Shown one piece after another: positions 49,498-60,663 of a DNA stretch of 64,000 nt. Under the pieces are notes generated by a model. It saw only the letters and a list, made by a program, of their open reading frames with translations, did not search any database and was not told the origin of the DNA. The position numbers and the translations under genes were made by a program. Source of the DNA: Ditylenchus dipsaci (taxonomy: Eukaryota; Nematoda; Chromadorea; Rhabditida; Anguinidae); contig SADC01000587.1 in assembly GCA_004194705.1 (NCBI GenBank), positions 61,855-125,854 on the forward strand, read 5' to 3'. Within the stretch, counting starts at the first letter, position 1. Each line of letters starts with the position of its first letter.

Positions 49498-52400
49498 AAC
49501 ACAAAGTGAACAGCAAGCAATGGTTTATAGTAGGTAAGGCTACATTTTTCAATATTTTTATTTTCACAACATTACTTTAAGATAATGATTTCTTGAGTAG
49601 TGAGCATACAATGTTGACTGAAAAGGGAAAAGTCTTGCATTTAGAATGCTTATTTCTTATGCTTCTACCTTAGGTAATTTTTTATGTGACGAGAAAACAT
49701 TCAAGTCCTCTTTTAGACAACGATGAAAACTCATTATTATATATAGAAAAAATAAACATCCGCAAAAAATGATTAAAAATTCTGTTCAAGAATTTGATAA
49801 AAAAGACAACCCATTTTATGAATTTCTGATTGAAAAAATCTATAGCAGAGAATATCTTTCGAATATACCAGAATTTTTCAAAATCAGATGAAAACTTTTT
49901 GTATTTGCTGGATTGTTAAACACGAAGTTGACAAATTTTACAGTTACGTTTTGTTTGACTTACTGAAGGCTAAAAAACTTAAATTTAAGATTTTTTATCA
50001 GAGGAAAAAAAATTGAGAAAATCAAAGAACTGTTAAACTTAGAGTTTGAATTGACGAAGATTTATTTCAAAGAATATCGTAAGTTTAAAAAAAGTTGGAT
50101 GATTCTTAATAATTTCCACTCCTAGCTATTTTCAATGATCACTCTATATCAGGGTTCGTAATCAAAAATTAAAAAAAGACATTGGGTAAAAAAGGAAATT
50201 TTGACCATTTTTGAAGAAAAAGGGTAATTTTATCCGTTGCTTATTGCTATTTTGGACTCCAAAATTTGGAGTGAAAAAAAACTTTGACTAAAAACTTCAA
50301 AAATAAAAAAGATTTTGGGTCCGAAAAAAGGACAAATCTTTTTAAAAAGGACAATTACGAACCCTGCTCTATATAGTTATCACCTCTCTATAGTGATCAC
50401 GAGTGCAGGAAAATTTCAATTTTCTCGTCCTCCTACTTCGTACCAAAAATTTTCGGGACTCGTACTTCTTAGTCGTCCTTCATGTTTTTATTCGTACTTT
50501 GCTCGTACTTTGTTTTATAATGCAAAAAAGAGTAATTTTTATTAAAAATTCATACAGCGTTGCTTAAATGCTTATATATACTTTGCCAAATGATAAAAGA
50601 ACTCGACTTCTAATTCGCTTGTAACCGCTGCTAGTTCAATGGCTAGAACTTCGCGACGTAAGCGGACTGAACATTCTTTCAATAGTAGATGCTATCATGC
50701 TGAGTGCCGAAATCGACCATGAAATTCGTCATTTCTATTGCCGATTATCAAACAGCTGATGTTATTTTTAAGAATGACATGAAAAGAATCAACGCGTTCT
50801 TGATGATCATTTAAAGAGACTGCTCGACGAATTAGCAAAGAGAATGAAATCTCAAGTAAAAGATACCGTATATGATAAAAAAGATGCCGTGTATACCGTA
50901 CTCGTACTACGAGGACGAGTACGAGCATCTCCGAAAACGAGGTACGAGGACAAAGACGACATAGGGCACAAAAAATTACGAGCAAAGTACGAGCAAAATA
51001 CGAGAAATAAGCACAAAAGACGAGAAAAAGACGAGGACGAAGATGAGTACGAGTAAATTTCACCCTCATACTACGAGGACGAAGACGAGTACAGCGATTG
51101 AAAAAGTTGGTATGAGCATGACTACAAAGTACGAGTCCCGAAAATTTTTGGTACGAAGCACGAAAACGAGAAAATTGAAATTTTTCGGGCCGGCGCCAGC
51201 GCCCTCTTAGGCTGAAATTTGTGCGGCGCCGAACCGGCGCCGGTAAAATGTAAGACCGGTAAAATGATTAAAATCACTAAAAATATTGACAATGACCTGA
51301 CTAATGGACTTATTTTGTCTCGTTGAACAAATTATTCTGTTGAAAAAGTAATAAAAATTCTTATAGAAAAACTTTGAATTTTTCAAATTCATATGTGAAA
51401 AAAAACGAAAATCCAGTTTTGAGAAAATCGGCGCTGGCGCCGACTGAAAAAATTTTGGGCGACAAAAATTATGCGGCGCCGAACCGGCGCCGGGGTGCTG
51501 GCGCCCATGCAACTATGGCGTGGGAGGTTGGATGGAGGAGTATATGACTCTAGCGCCAGATCTTTTATAATAACAACATCAAACCACATATAACTTTTTA
51601 AGCTAATCTTTTCAATTAAGCTAAGAAGAAATCCGAACTAGCTGAAATATTAGAGAAATTCAAACAAAGGAGAAAAAGTTAGAAAATAATAAAGGTACTT
51701 TTTGAAGAAAAAAGAATGACATCAGTGAGATATTAAATAGATTTATGTGAGAACTTGTCGAAAAGTGTGGTTTTCAATGAATTTGTCTTCTTTTTTTTTG
51801 AAGATTGGTAGAAGTATTTTCTAGCGCACATCATGCCCTTATAGGGTCGAAAAACCCCACAAATTCTCTGTAAAACTATAATACTCTGCTGTAATTTTAG
51901 GCGCCTTATATAGCCCATCCATTTACAAATCACACTCGGGTTTAAATAAGATATACAGTAGCCGCTCGATTTAACGACACCCAAAAATTTTGTTCCCGCC
52001 TAAGGTCCAACACTTTAGCTCGATTTCAAAACTTTTGACCGTCTGGTCGCAAGTATTGCAAGGATCCTGATTTGCCAATCGTTTCAGAATCACAAAATTT
52101 TTCTCTCCAAAAAATCCAAATCTCGATTTAACGACACCCTTTTATCAAAAAACGAGATTTGGATTTTCGGAGAGAAAAATAAATTTCATGATTCTGAAAA
52201 ACGGTCGGCAAATCGGAATCCTTGCGATATTTTCAACCAGACGGTCAAAAGAAAATAGTCAAAAGTTTTCAAAAATCGAGCTAAAAAAGTGTCGACCGAA
52301 CTTGGGGTGTTTTAAAGCTAGCGGCAACTGTACTACTAATAATCTAGACAACAAAGAGACAGCAGATGGTGAAATTTTTTATGATGCAGAAGAAGATATC

Positions 52401-55400
52401 TTTTGGGATTCGGAAGAAACGTTTGATGAATCAGACGAAACTAATTATATAAGTAAGGATACTGTCGAACCTCGATAAACGGACACCCATAAAAATTCGT
52501 TTCCTGGATGGGTCTGACACTTTTTTTCGCCCTATTTTAATGGTTTTGTCAATTCTGCTTTGACAGTCTGGTCCTAAGTATCGCAACGATGCCAATTTTA
52601 GTGACGGACCCAGCCGGGGAACGAACGTTTTGGGGGTGTCCTTTATCGAGGTTTGACTGTAGTAAGTTGATAGTAATGATGTAATTTAATATGTACTTAT
52701 TTCAGATCTCACTGAACAGTCATTAAAGCTTCCAAAAGAAAAAGGTACTTACCAGGGGTACTCTTGTGGCCCCTAAACTCAATTTTTTATCGACCAGAGC
52801 TCAAAATAATGTTTCTTTTTTGAACTCCGCGATTTAGGTCTATATATGTGCTTGGAAACACCGCGCGGAGTATATGCAAGTAGCGGCACTTATTTATCTG
52901 AGGGAATTCGCAATTCACAATTTTCCGTAAAATATGTCTACACATCTTCTAAGAAATTTTTATAACGCTAAAAAACGAATAAAACTTAGTTTTCCGACAC
53001 TTTTACATAAAAAATCAATTTGTGAAAAAAAGTTTTTGACTAAAATCTGATTTTTTTTGCGCAGGAGTTCTTTATATCGCATGTTCCCAAAAGGGTGTTT
53101 GACCACTTTTTGAGCTTCTCTGTCTCTTTATTAGGTAGAAAACATGTTTTATGGACTATCTTAAAAAAATCAAATTTTGACCAAAATTTGACTTTTTGCC
53201 TTGGTCCCCTCAACGTAATTCACACCAAGAAGGACAGCACGAAAAGGCATAAAAGAAGAATGTATCTGAATGCATGAAACATGAAAGTAAGGTTTATACA
53301 AGAACATACGTTTCCACTTAAGCCTTCGACGGTAGTTTATTAACAACACACGTAAACACAACCACATGACAACCGACAATGAGATCCTACTATGGTCTCT
53401 TTTTCCCTCTTTCTCTTGCTTGTGAAGACACGGCCACCACAGTGCGAGCTCTCAAAGATGCGGTTTGTCTGCTACATGGGGCTGCAGGGATGCAGTCACC
53501 AGCGCGGACAACCGATTTTCCATCACGACCACCAAAAGCTTGACTTGGCACCGCGGATATTCTTGGCGCCAGTCCACAGCGTCCCTTCATTACGTCTGGC
53601 TAGTCATATTGCTTGCTTCGGGTCCAACCACATCACCTATCCACCAACTTCACTCGGGTCTCTTGTGCTCCCGAGGTGCGCTCTCCAGACATCTCGGTCA
53701 AAACACGGAACTGCTCACTTCCGGTCATTTCCGGAAGGGTCCCGACCCGATTTTTCCATATTAAAAAAAAGCACACTATGAGCTACAGTCAAAAAAAGCG
53801 ATACGCGTTTAATTTGATTTCGCAAAAAAAAAACATTTGAAAATACCTAAACCTATTTTATTGTAACTTATACTGTCTTTACTCTAGACGTTTTCTTTCT
53901 TCAGTTTGAAAATCAGGTCATTTATTTAATCATAACTGAAGGTTTTTATCACAACGCAACTAGAAAGCCTTGGTACAAAATTAGGTGATTTTTATAAGCA
54001 GGAAGAAAAACACTGCGTGTTATAAACCATATGTTATAACTATAATCAGGTGATAGTGAATTTAGCGCTTAGCCGAAAGAATTAATAAAAAGCCAATGTA
54101 AATTTAGGCTGTCGAATTCTCAAGACACAATCCGATAAATTCCTACAGCTTCAACGTACAGTTATCGACGAGGAAAAACTAACCTGAGATGATAACTGTA
54201 ACGTCGATGAACTGTAAAATTTCTCGTATATTATAAGAAAATTTTTACAGTCTTCAAAAGTGTTTAATTTACCCTTCTTCGGTAAATCGAAGTCAATTCA
54301 CCACAGTAAATTACTGGTAAATTTTTATTCTACTTTCATTTTTCCGGTGAATTTAGCAACCCTAGTCATGAACAGATCACAAATTTGATCAAAATTCATT
54401 GAATACCAGTTTTCATGAGATTAATATTTTTAAATACCTGTATTTCTTTTAATTAGCTGACACGTGGGTTATTTTTAGATCCTTGCAGGTGTGGTTTATA
54501 TAGATATTGCGGGCTAATTAGAAGAATACGGTAACGCATACACATATTAAAAGTCAATCCAATCAAAAGAAAAAAAGAGTCAACAACTATGGGCACTGTC
54601 GACAGTGTCGGCGCTAGTGAACAATCTGATGCAAAAATATGCCTTGTCCCACTGTTGTTTTTCCTGAAATATGCCCTTTCTTCAGTTTTTTATGGTTATG
54701 ATAGTAATGGCATAAGGTGTTTTTTGTTTACTAGCGCCGACACTGCAGGATAATGCATTATTTTTTAATATTACTAGAAAATAATTCTCACTGACAAATA
54801 GCAATGCGGCAAATAAATGCTAAAAGAATTAGCACAAAGCTACTATACTGTTATTGTCGTTCTTTAGGCAGGTTTTTCTTACGATTATGTACACAGAAAC
54901 GGCTGATTGTAAAAATGTAAGAGTTCCATTCAAGCTGAGTAATTTGTGAAAATAGATTTTCTCAAGACAATTAATTTACAAACAAAATTTTGGTTGAACG
55001 GTCAAACCTGACTGTAAAATCGACAGTTTTAGTGCAGAATATAAAAAAGGATTCCAGTTATACACGTTTAAAACAAAAAGCGACTGGAGATCAAATTTAA
55101 TTGAATGGCGTCAAATTTGACGTGGGTACATTAATAAATCGACAGTTATGATAAAATGACAATTTCGAGTTTTTTAATTGCGGGGTAGGCCGGACTGCTT
55201 ATAAGGTCTCGCTAAAATACCTCTAAATGATATTTTTTCGACGTAACAAAACTGAAACGCTCAGAAAACACAAAAGAAAATTGTTGAAAAGGCATTTCTG
55301 AAAATTTTTTTTGACAGAAATTTGACTTTTGCCTTAGGGGACCAAGGTTAACCACGTGCATAAATGTATTTTAGCCCGGTCCGCGACAATTCACCTCCGG

Positions 55401-58285
55401 GACAATTCACCTCCGAAAACTAAAAAAACATTACAAAAAGTTATCACGCCAGCTTTATTCGAATGAGTTGCGTAAAATAGCAAACACAGCAAGCAAGAAT
55501 ACATCAAAAACTCCTAATCATCCGTATCATGATTAGTGGCAATTTCAAAATAGTTTATTTATGCGGTAGACCTCAGTATTCAAACTATGTTCAACATTTT
55601 TTGTAGGTGCCCTGTGTGATTAGTGGCCCTTTTATTCCCTTTTCTTCCTAATGCAGAAGCCACCAATTTCAAAATTTTGACTAAAAAGCCCTTTAATGGT
55701 CCTATTTGTCCTTCCTTCAAGAGCCTGGATCCCTTTTCAGGCCGATGGATAGCGTAAGGATCAAGAGTTTACCTTGATCTATATCCTACTCGTCCGGTCT
55801 GAAACTGGATCGATAGATCAAAGAGTAACCTGATCTATCGTTCTGACTTCAGATGGGTGAGTAAGTCGTGATCCGCATATCTTCGGGGTTCTCTCATATT
55901 TGGCCAAGTATCTCGTGATCCACACTCCTTTTTTAGATTTACCCTACTTTTTCGCCAGAGTTACTAGTGATCGAGACTACCCTTTTAGGTTTATCCTTCT
56001 TTTGGCCAGAGTAACTCGTCACACCTACCTCACACTACTTACTGTGTTTTCCAGTCTAACTAGGCCCTGATCCGGTCTGATACAACCCGGATCAGGGCTG
56101 CATCAAGGCTATATCAGACCGGTTTAGGGCTAAAGTTACTAGAAAAAACATAGAAGGTAGTGTGAGGAAGGTGATCACAAGTTACTCTGGCGAAAAGAAG
56201 GATTAAACACAGAAAGGTAAGTCTGGATCACGACCTACTCTGGCAAACAATTAGGAAAGCAAAAGCCAAAGAATATCACGAGTTCTAGACATGTCTGACG
56301 AAATGACTGAAACACGATCAATAGATCACCGAGTAACTCTTGATCCTTACTCTATCTATCGACCTGAAGTGCTTCCCTGAGGATCATTTTTGATACTAAA
56401 CTTGTAAATAAGATTTAAAAAAACAGGGCAGAAAAATAGCGTGTGCATCCAATGGGATCCGAATCTGTGACCTAGGCTATACATATATGAATGTTCCCAC
56501 CAAGTCGGCTCACGTTCTTGGTCCGCTTGCCTTTTGGTCGCTTCGACGGCTTGCAATCGATGAATTGTTTTCCCTGCCTCGCTGAACACTTCTGAGACAA
56601 AAAGAAACAATGCAACAAAAAAGCGCAAATTCGGAAATGTTTTTTATTTTTGGAGGTGAATTGTCCCGGAGGTGAATTGTCCGTGTACATTCTAGCCCGT
56701 TTTCGTCAATAGAGCTGGGCAAAAAGAGTCCTTAATGCCATTTTTGATCAAGTGTACTTCCAGAGAATCATGTCTAACGTAAGTGAGGTGCGCGCATCTC
56801 TATATCTCAAGCCCCTGCGCACCCTTCAGGGCTGTTTTTTTTCACCTTAGACACAAATCACTCGAAAGGTGACTCTGGATGCATGAAAAGCATGCATAAC
56901 AGAATTTCTTTATGCGGTAGGCCCAGTAAGTCCTATCTTGGATTAATGGATTTTGGTACTCCTATTTTTTAGTTTACCTGGGGAGCAAGGAAGAGAAAGT
57001 CAAATTCGGTCGAAATTTTTCTTCAGAAATGTGTACCGACAACCTTTTTTGTATGTTTTTCTGAACGTTTCATCTCTTGTTACGTCGAAAAAACATATTT
57101 AGTGTGATTTTGATGGCGAGACCCATATAAGGCAGTTTAGCCGCGGGGGACATCTCCTTGTGTTTAGAAAAAAATAGAGAATTATTCATTGTTCGCATTT
57201 GAAATTTGTTTGAAATTAAGAACCATCTACTAGTCGATGCCCAACGTTGCTTGACAATGCCAGATGGGACGACTTATCCGATACCATTACTGATTTACAC
57301 CTTCATAGCTGATAGTTGGTTCGCCTCGTCTAACACACAAAGTTTAATTTTTAGATGCCACTAAAAAATAATTCGAAAAAACATGTTCCGCTTTTTTCGG
57401 CTGCCCCCACCTATTCAAAAACTTGAAATCATCATTGTCATCAACGGCGCTAGTCCTTTAAAAAGTTTATGGTGAAGTTTTGGCCAGAAGAAACAATGGA
57501 TTGTGTCATGTTTAGAAAAATGCTCTCTAGTACTAAAAAGGGCAAAATTACGTGTGACAAAGCCATCTCTTCAGCAGACCTGATATAAAATTCGCTAGAG
57601 AAAAAAAAGTTATTTTAAAATGCATCCAAAAAACATAGTCTTTAAAGTGTTAAGTGACAGTTGTAATTTTTTATCAAATGAGTTAAACAACCGAAATAGG
57701 TTTCGATTTTTTTTTTCGTGTTGCCTTTTAATTTTAGGATGGGCCGATAGGGAAATATTTTGGTTGAGTAATAGTATTGCTCTATATATCATTTTTTAAA
57801 ACTTATATTGAATTATTTGGTTTTTTTAATTTACGATTTGTTTGCATTTTTAGACTTACAAACTTTTGAAATATCCAAAATAAATCTGCGTAAAAAGCTG
57901 TTGGCTGAAATGTTTGAAGAATATGTTAAGAACAGTAATGTTGAATTGACAAAAAGTAATAAAAAAGGAGAAGAAATAAATTATTGCAACAAGCTGAAAG
58001 ATAAAGTAGTTGATTGGATAATATGTATGAAGTCCAAAAAAAATACGGTAAACTTACAGTCGAACCTCGATAAGCCGATACCCTGTCGACACTTGATTTG
58101 GCCAGGTAGTCGACACTTTGAGAAAACCAACCCTGATAAGCCGACACCCTGAGTTCAGTCCCTTGGGGTGTCGGCTTATCGAGGTTTGACTGTAGTATTA
58201 ATCAACACTTAATTTATTGTTTTTAAAATTAGGTTATCTCACTGCTCAAGAAACATTAGAAAAACATAGTAGGCAAAGGCGGTAG
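49498..58285 (+). CDS. Unrecognised multi-exon gene (assembled from phase-compatible exons)
   Basis: Exons proposed: 49498-49533, 49582-49673, about 49719-50088, 52348-52452, 52706-52744, 57854-58047 and 58233-58285. All junctions are GT..AG and the phases at 50088/52348, 52452/52706 and 52744/57854 match. The readable protein includes DNDFLSSEHTMLTEKGK, DNDENSLLYIEKINIRKK, FDKKDNPFYEFLIEKIYSRE, LLNLEFELTKIYFKEY, an acidic stretch (EIFYDAEEDIFWDSEETFDE), LTEQSLKLPKEKD, ISKINLRKKLLAEMFEEYVK and LKDKVVDWIICMKSK, ending ETLEKHSRQRR. Hydrophilic, Lys/Glu-rich, no membrane segment. I do not know the family. Four or five one-base shifts (for example A6 at 49766 and A8 at 58036-58043) are needed, so this is either a decayed gene or one damaged by base-calling. 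The first exon is not found, and the 5.1-kb last-but-two intron is full of elements. Confidence 0.45.
50152..50366. mobile_element. hAT-style MITE with CAGGGTTCGTAAT ends
   Basis: CAGGGTTCGTAATCAAAAA and its complement (ending GAACCCTG) delimit 215 bp rich in homopolymers. CAGGG ends suggest hAT; no clear 8-bp duplication found. Similar inner text (AAAAAGGACAAAT, TTTGACTAAAA) occurs at about 15260-15430 and 18225-18370. Confidence 0.55.
50405..51175. mobile_element. Element with CGTACTCG-rich inverted ends
   Basis: Left end AATTTCAATTTTCTCGTCC..CGGGACTCGTACTT, right end its complement (51125-51180). Inside each arm the word TACGAGGACGAGTACGAG is repeated many times in imperfect form. The readings on both strands are repeat read-through. 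It lies in the intron before the exon at 52348. Confidence 0.6.
51186..51512. repeat. GC-rich GGCGCCGAACCGGCGCC repeat
   Basis: GCGGCGCCGAACCGGCGCCG occurs twice (about 51219-51243 and 51471-51494) in direct orientation with an AT-rich centre. Flanking text CCGGCGCCAGCGCC / GCGCTGGCGCC is inverted. Looks like a small inserted element. Confidence 0.5.
51956..52330. mobile_element. Pogo-like MITE
   Basis: Ends CAGTAGCCGCTCGATTTAAC and (complement) GCTAGCGGCAACTG, TA on both sides. Arms of about 170 bp share GACCGTCTGGT, TTGCAAGGATCC and CCAAATCTCGATTTAACG. It sits 17 bp before the exon that starts at 52348. Confidence 0.7.
52462..52659. mobile_element. Pogo-like MITE in an intron
   Basis: Ends CTGTCGAACCTCGATAAACG and TTTATCGAGGTTTGACTG, TA duplication, 198 bp. 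Starts 10 bp after the donor of the exon at 52348-52452. Confidence 0.75.
53195..53795 (-). repeat. GC-balanced block, possible solo LTR
   Basis: About 400-600 bp with clearly higher GC and no inverted arms, unlike everything around it. On the minus strand it has an AATAAA-like TTAATAAAC near 53337, followed by a T-rich tail. Three overlapping open readings at 53390-53781 reflect the GC content and show no domain. A solo LTR or retroposed fragment would fit, but I found no convincing flanking duplication. Confidence 0.3.
53796..57853. repeat. Long intronic/intergenic stretch of nested elements
   Basis: 54603-54745 is a CAGTGTCGGCGCTAGT-ended MITE. 54530 has one CCGTATTC end. 55380-56690 is a composite whose ends each hold two copies of GACAATTCACCTCCGG in inverted orientation, with TAGCCCG on both flanks; inside it a 680-bp foldback (about 55735-56385) contains repeated GATCTATCG and CGTGATCC words. 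56720-56930 is a GTCTAAGG-family copy. 57120-57465 is a diverged AGGACCATTG-type MITE. No host exon seen. Confidence 0.55.
58057..58192. mobile_element. Pogo-like MITE in an intron
   Basis: 136 bp, ends CAGTCGAACCTCGATAAGCC and complement, TA on both sides. It begins 9 bp after the donor at 58047, and the long plus-strand reading continues into it only by chance. Confidence 0.8.
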
Positions 58286-60287
58286 AAAAAGAACTCTTAG
58301 CAATGCCTTTCAACAATAAAGGTAAGAAAAGATAAGCTAAAGCAAAAATTTTTTAAAATTTTCAAATTCCGGCCTTTTTTAGTTATTTTTATCTTGAGAC
58401 TTTATCCAAAATGCTTGTGTCGATATATTATCTATGCTTATAAAATTGTTTTTATGTCATATAATTCTATTTGTATTTTTTAAATTACTCTAACTTAATG
58501 TCCCCTTGAATGTCAAAAACCATACGTTTTTTTGTCTGTCTTGTTCAAAGTGGTTCAAAAGTACTGCAGCATCTTTAAAAAATTTCGTTCAATGATTTTT
58601 CGACCCTAGCAGCGAATACCACCCCCCCCCCCTAAATTTTTCCTTTTAAAACTTAAGTGAAGAGCACCCAAAATATGTCCCCGACCCGAAAATGGCGCAA
58701 CGCTTGATTAGTCACAACTTCCGTACGCTGGCCTACCCCGAGCTTAAGGGCTAAGCCTAAACTTGTTGTTCCGAAGAATAGTTACAGCGATTTTTAACAC
58801 TAGCACGGGTGTTTGTACTAAACTAAGCGTATAATATTTATTGTCTTGAGCGGATTCAAAACTTGACACGAAGTTCAGAATTTAAAAGCAGTTTCACAAG
58901 CAAATCAACCATGCTGAACACGAATCCAGTGTTAATATTTGAGGTTTCTGGATCAGGATACCAGTTTTTACGTCAAAAAATCTTTTAATAAAAATATGTT
59001 CATATTTATTTGAGTCAACTTTATATCAGTTTATTCAAAGTTTGTCAGGATATTGATTGCCAAAGAATCCGTAGAATTTTTTTTCTTTCTGATAAGCATG
59101 AATACTGAGAGCAAAACCGCAGAAAAAGCAGTATCAGCATTTGTCTGAAAAAAAATCATATTAGGAATAACATGTTGTGTTGGAATTTTTCGCTTTTTCA
59201 TTTAACTTTTAAACACATTCACAGACACATTCACACTAATTAGAAAGCTTACTTAATTCTGCATGATGTAGGCATTTGAATAACAATTAGAAGATTTGAA
59301 AAAAAGATATAACGTTAAGACCATACTAACCCCTAACCTAGTTTACATAGGGCCGAAAAAACAAAATATATCCGCAAAAAAATTTTTTCGCAAGACCGAT
59401 CGGTGTCACAGCGTTTTGAAAAAGCAAAGCTTTTTCTACAAAATGGTGTATAAACGAACTTTTTAATGTATTTAGGTGCTGTGTATGGCCCCCCCCCCCC
59501 GGTCCGAAAAAAGCATCGGCACCGGAATAAAAATTTGAAATTTTTATGTAAAAAGCGACCCTTAACTGCCTAAAACAGGTTCATAATGCCCAATTGTGAG
59601 TGCTGTTTTTGTAGCCGAGAGATTTTCCTACAGAATGATGCATCATTAACATTGTACGGCGATTTCGATCAAATAATATGGCTGTCGGTGCCGGAAAAAC
59701 GCAAAAACGTCGGTATACAAGCCTGTTTAAGAGTCACATTTCGAGACACTGGACCTTGCGTCGGAAAGTCGAGAAGTTTTGCACTGAGTACCCTATTTGT
59801 CATACGCTGAAAACGATGGTACAATTAGAATTGGTGCGTACATAGTCCATTTTTTGAGATATCAATCTCAGAAGTTGGGTACTTGAGAAGGTTCTGATTC
59901 CGTGGGCGTCTAGCATATTTTCCTTTGCATCACGGTTACATCTTACTCACATCAGAACATATTATATACCACAGCGTGTCAAGCCTCAGATCCAAGTTCA
60001 AATTCAGTTTGAAATTATGAGTTGGTCCAGACCATGCGACAATTATCCCCAATTTTTCATTTTTTTCAATGAAGTTTTAAATGTTTGATTATAACACATA
60101 TTTATTCAATCAAAAGCTAAGTCCCAGCTTCACGTTTCTGTGTTTTCGTTTCCTTTATTATACATTTAAGTTGTGTGCATTTTGCTAATTTCGTTTTGAA
60201 TTACTACTTCTGAATATTCATTGGCCGACTGCTTTCACCCCATATCTGCCTCCGTATCTATAGAAAAAAGTGAGTCTATACAAAATG
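58286..60287. other. No gene supported; dispersed repeat fragments
   Basis: 58603-58810 is a copy of the GCTACTAGCG family in reverse. 58840-58935 is a solo right half of a TTAA-type foldback (GTCTTGAGCGGATT, CATGCTGAACACGAATCC, GTGTTAA). The 74-codon reading at 59586-59810 is cysteine-rich only at its start and has no recognisable domain. Confidence 0.4.
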
Positions 60288-60503
60288 TAGCCCTTTGTCT
60301 GGGCGATCCATTGGTTGTTCAAAATTAAATATGTCCAGCCTCCTGACAGAGTCCCTAGCCTTAAAGCCACATATCCATTTTTCGAAAAAAAAATTACTAG
60401 CATATTTTTACAGAATTCACTACATTTCTGGGGCTTTTTCGGTGATAATGACCACGAAAAACATGCAGAAGCACAGAGAAAAAGAAAAGCCGCTAAAAGC
60501 TAG
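60288..60503 (+). CDS. Candidate 71-codon terminal exon, unrecognised
   Basis: Opens after AAAATGTAG (possible acceptor) and runs to TAG 60501-60503. It begins PFVWAIHWLFKIKYVQPPDR, continues VPSLKATYPFFEKK and NSLHFWGFFGDNDHEKH, and ends in a basic tail (RKRKAAKS). The hydrophobic start and Lys/Arg tail resemble a small membrane protein's C-terminus. A minus-strand reading overlaps (60218-60403) but is less protein-like. No upstream exon identified. Confidence 0.3.
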
Positions 60504-60663
60504 CAACTGCTGCAGAAAAAAATAAAGAAATTATAGTTGAGCAAATAATCAAAAACATGGTACTAGAAATGCAGTTTTCAATCAAAATCTAGTCATGGAT
60601 TGTTTTTTACCAGACAAAATTTTGATTTTTGATGATGTCAATCATTAAGAATCATTTGTTGGA

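Noticed and set aside
53390..53781. 129-codon and 99-codon overlapping plus-strand readings
   Set aside because: Several frames are open at once, which follows from local GC content; no recognisable motif.
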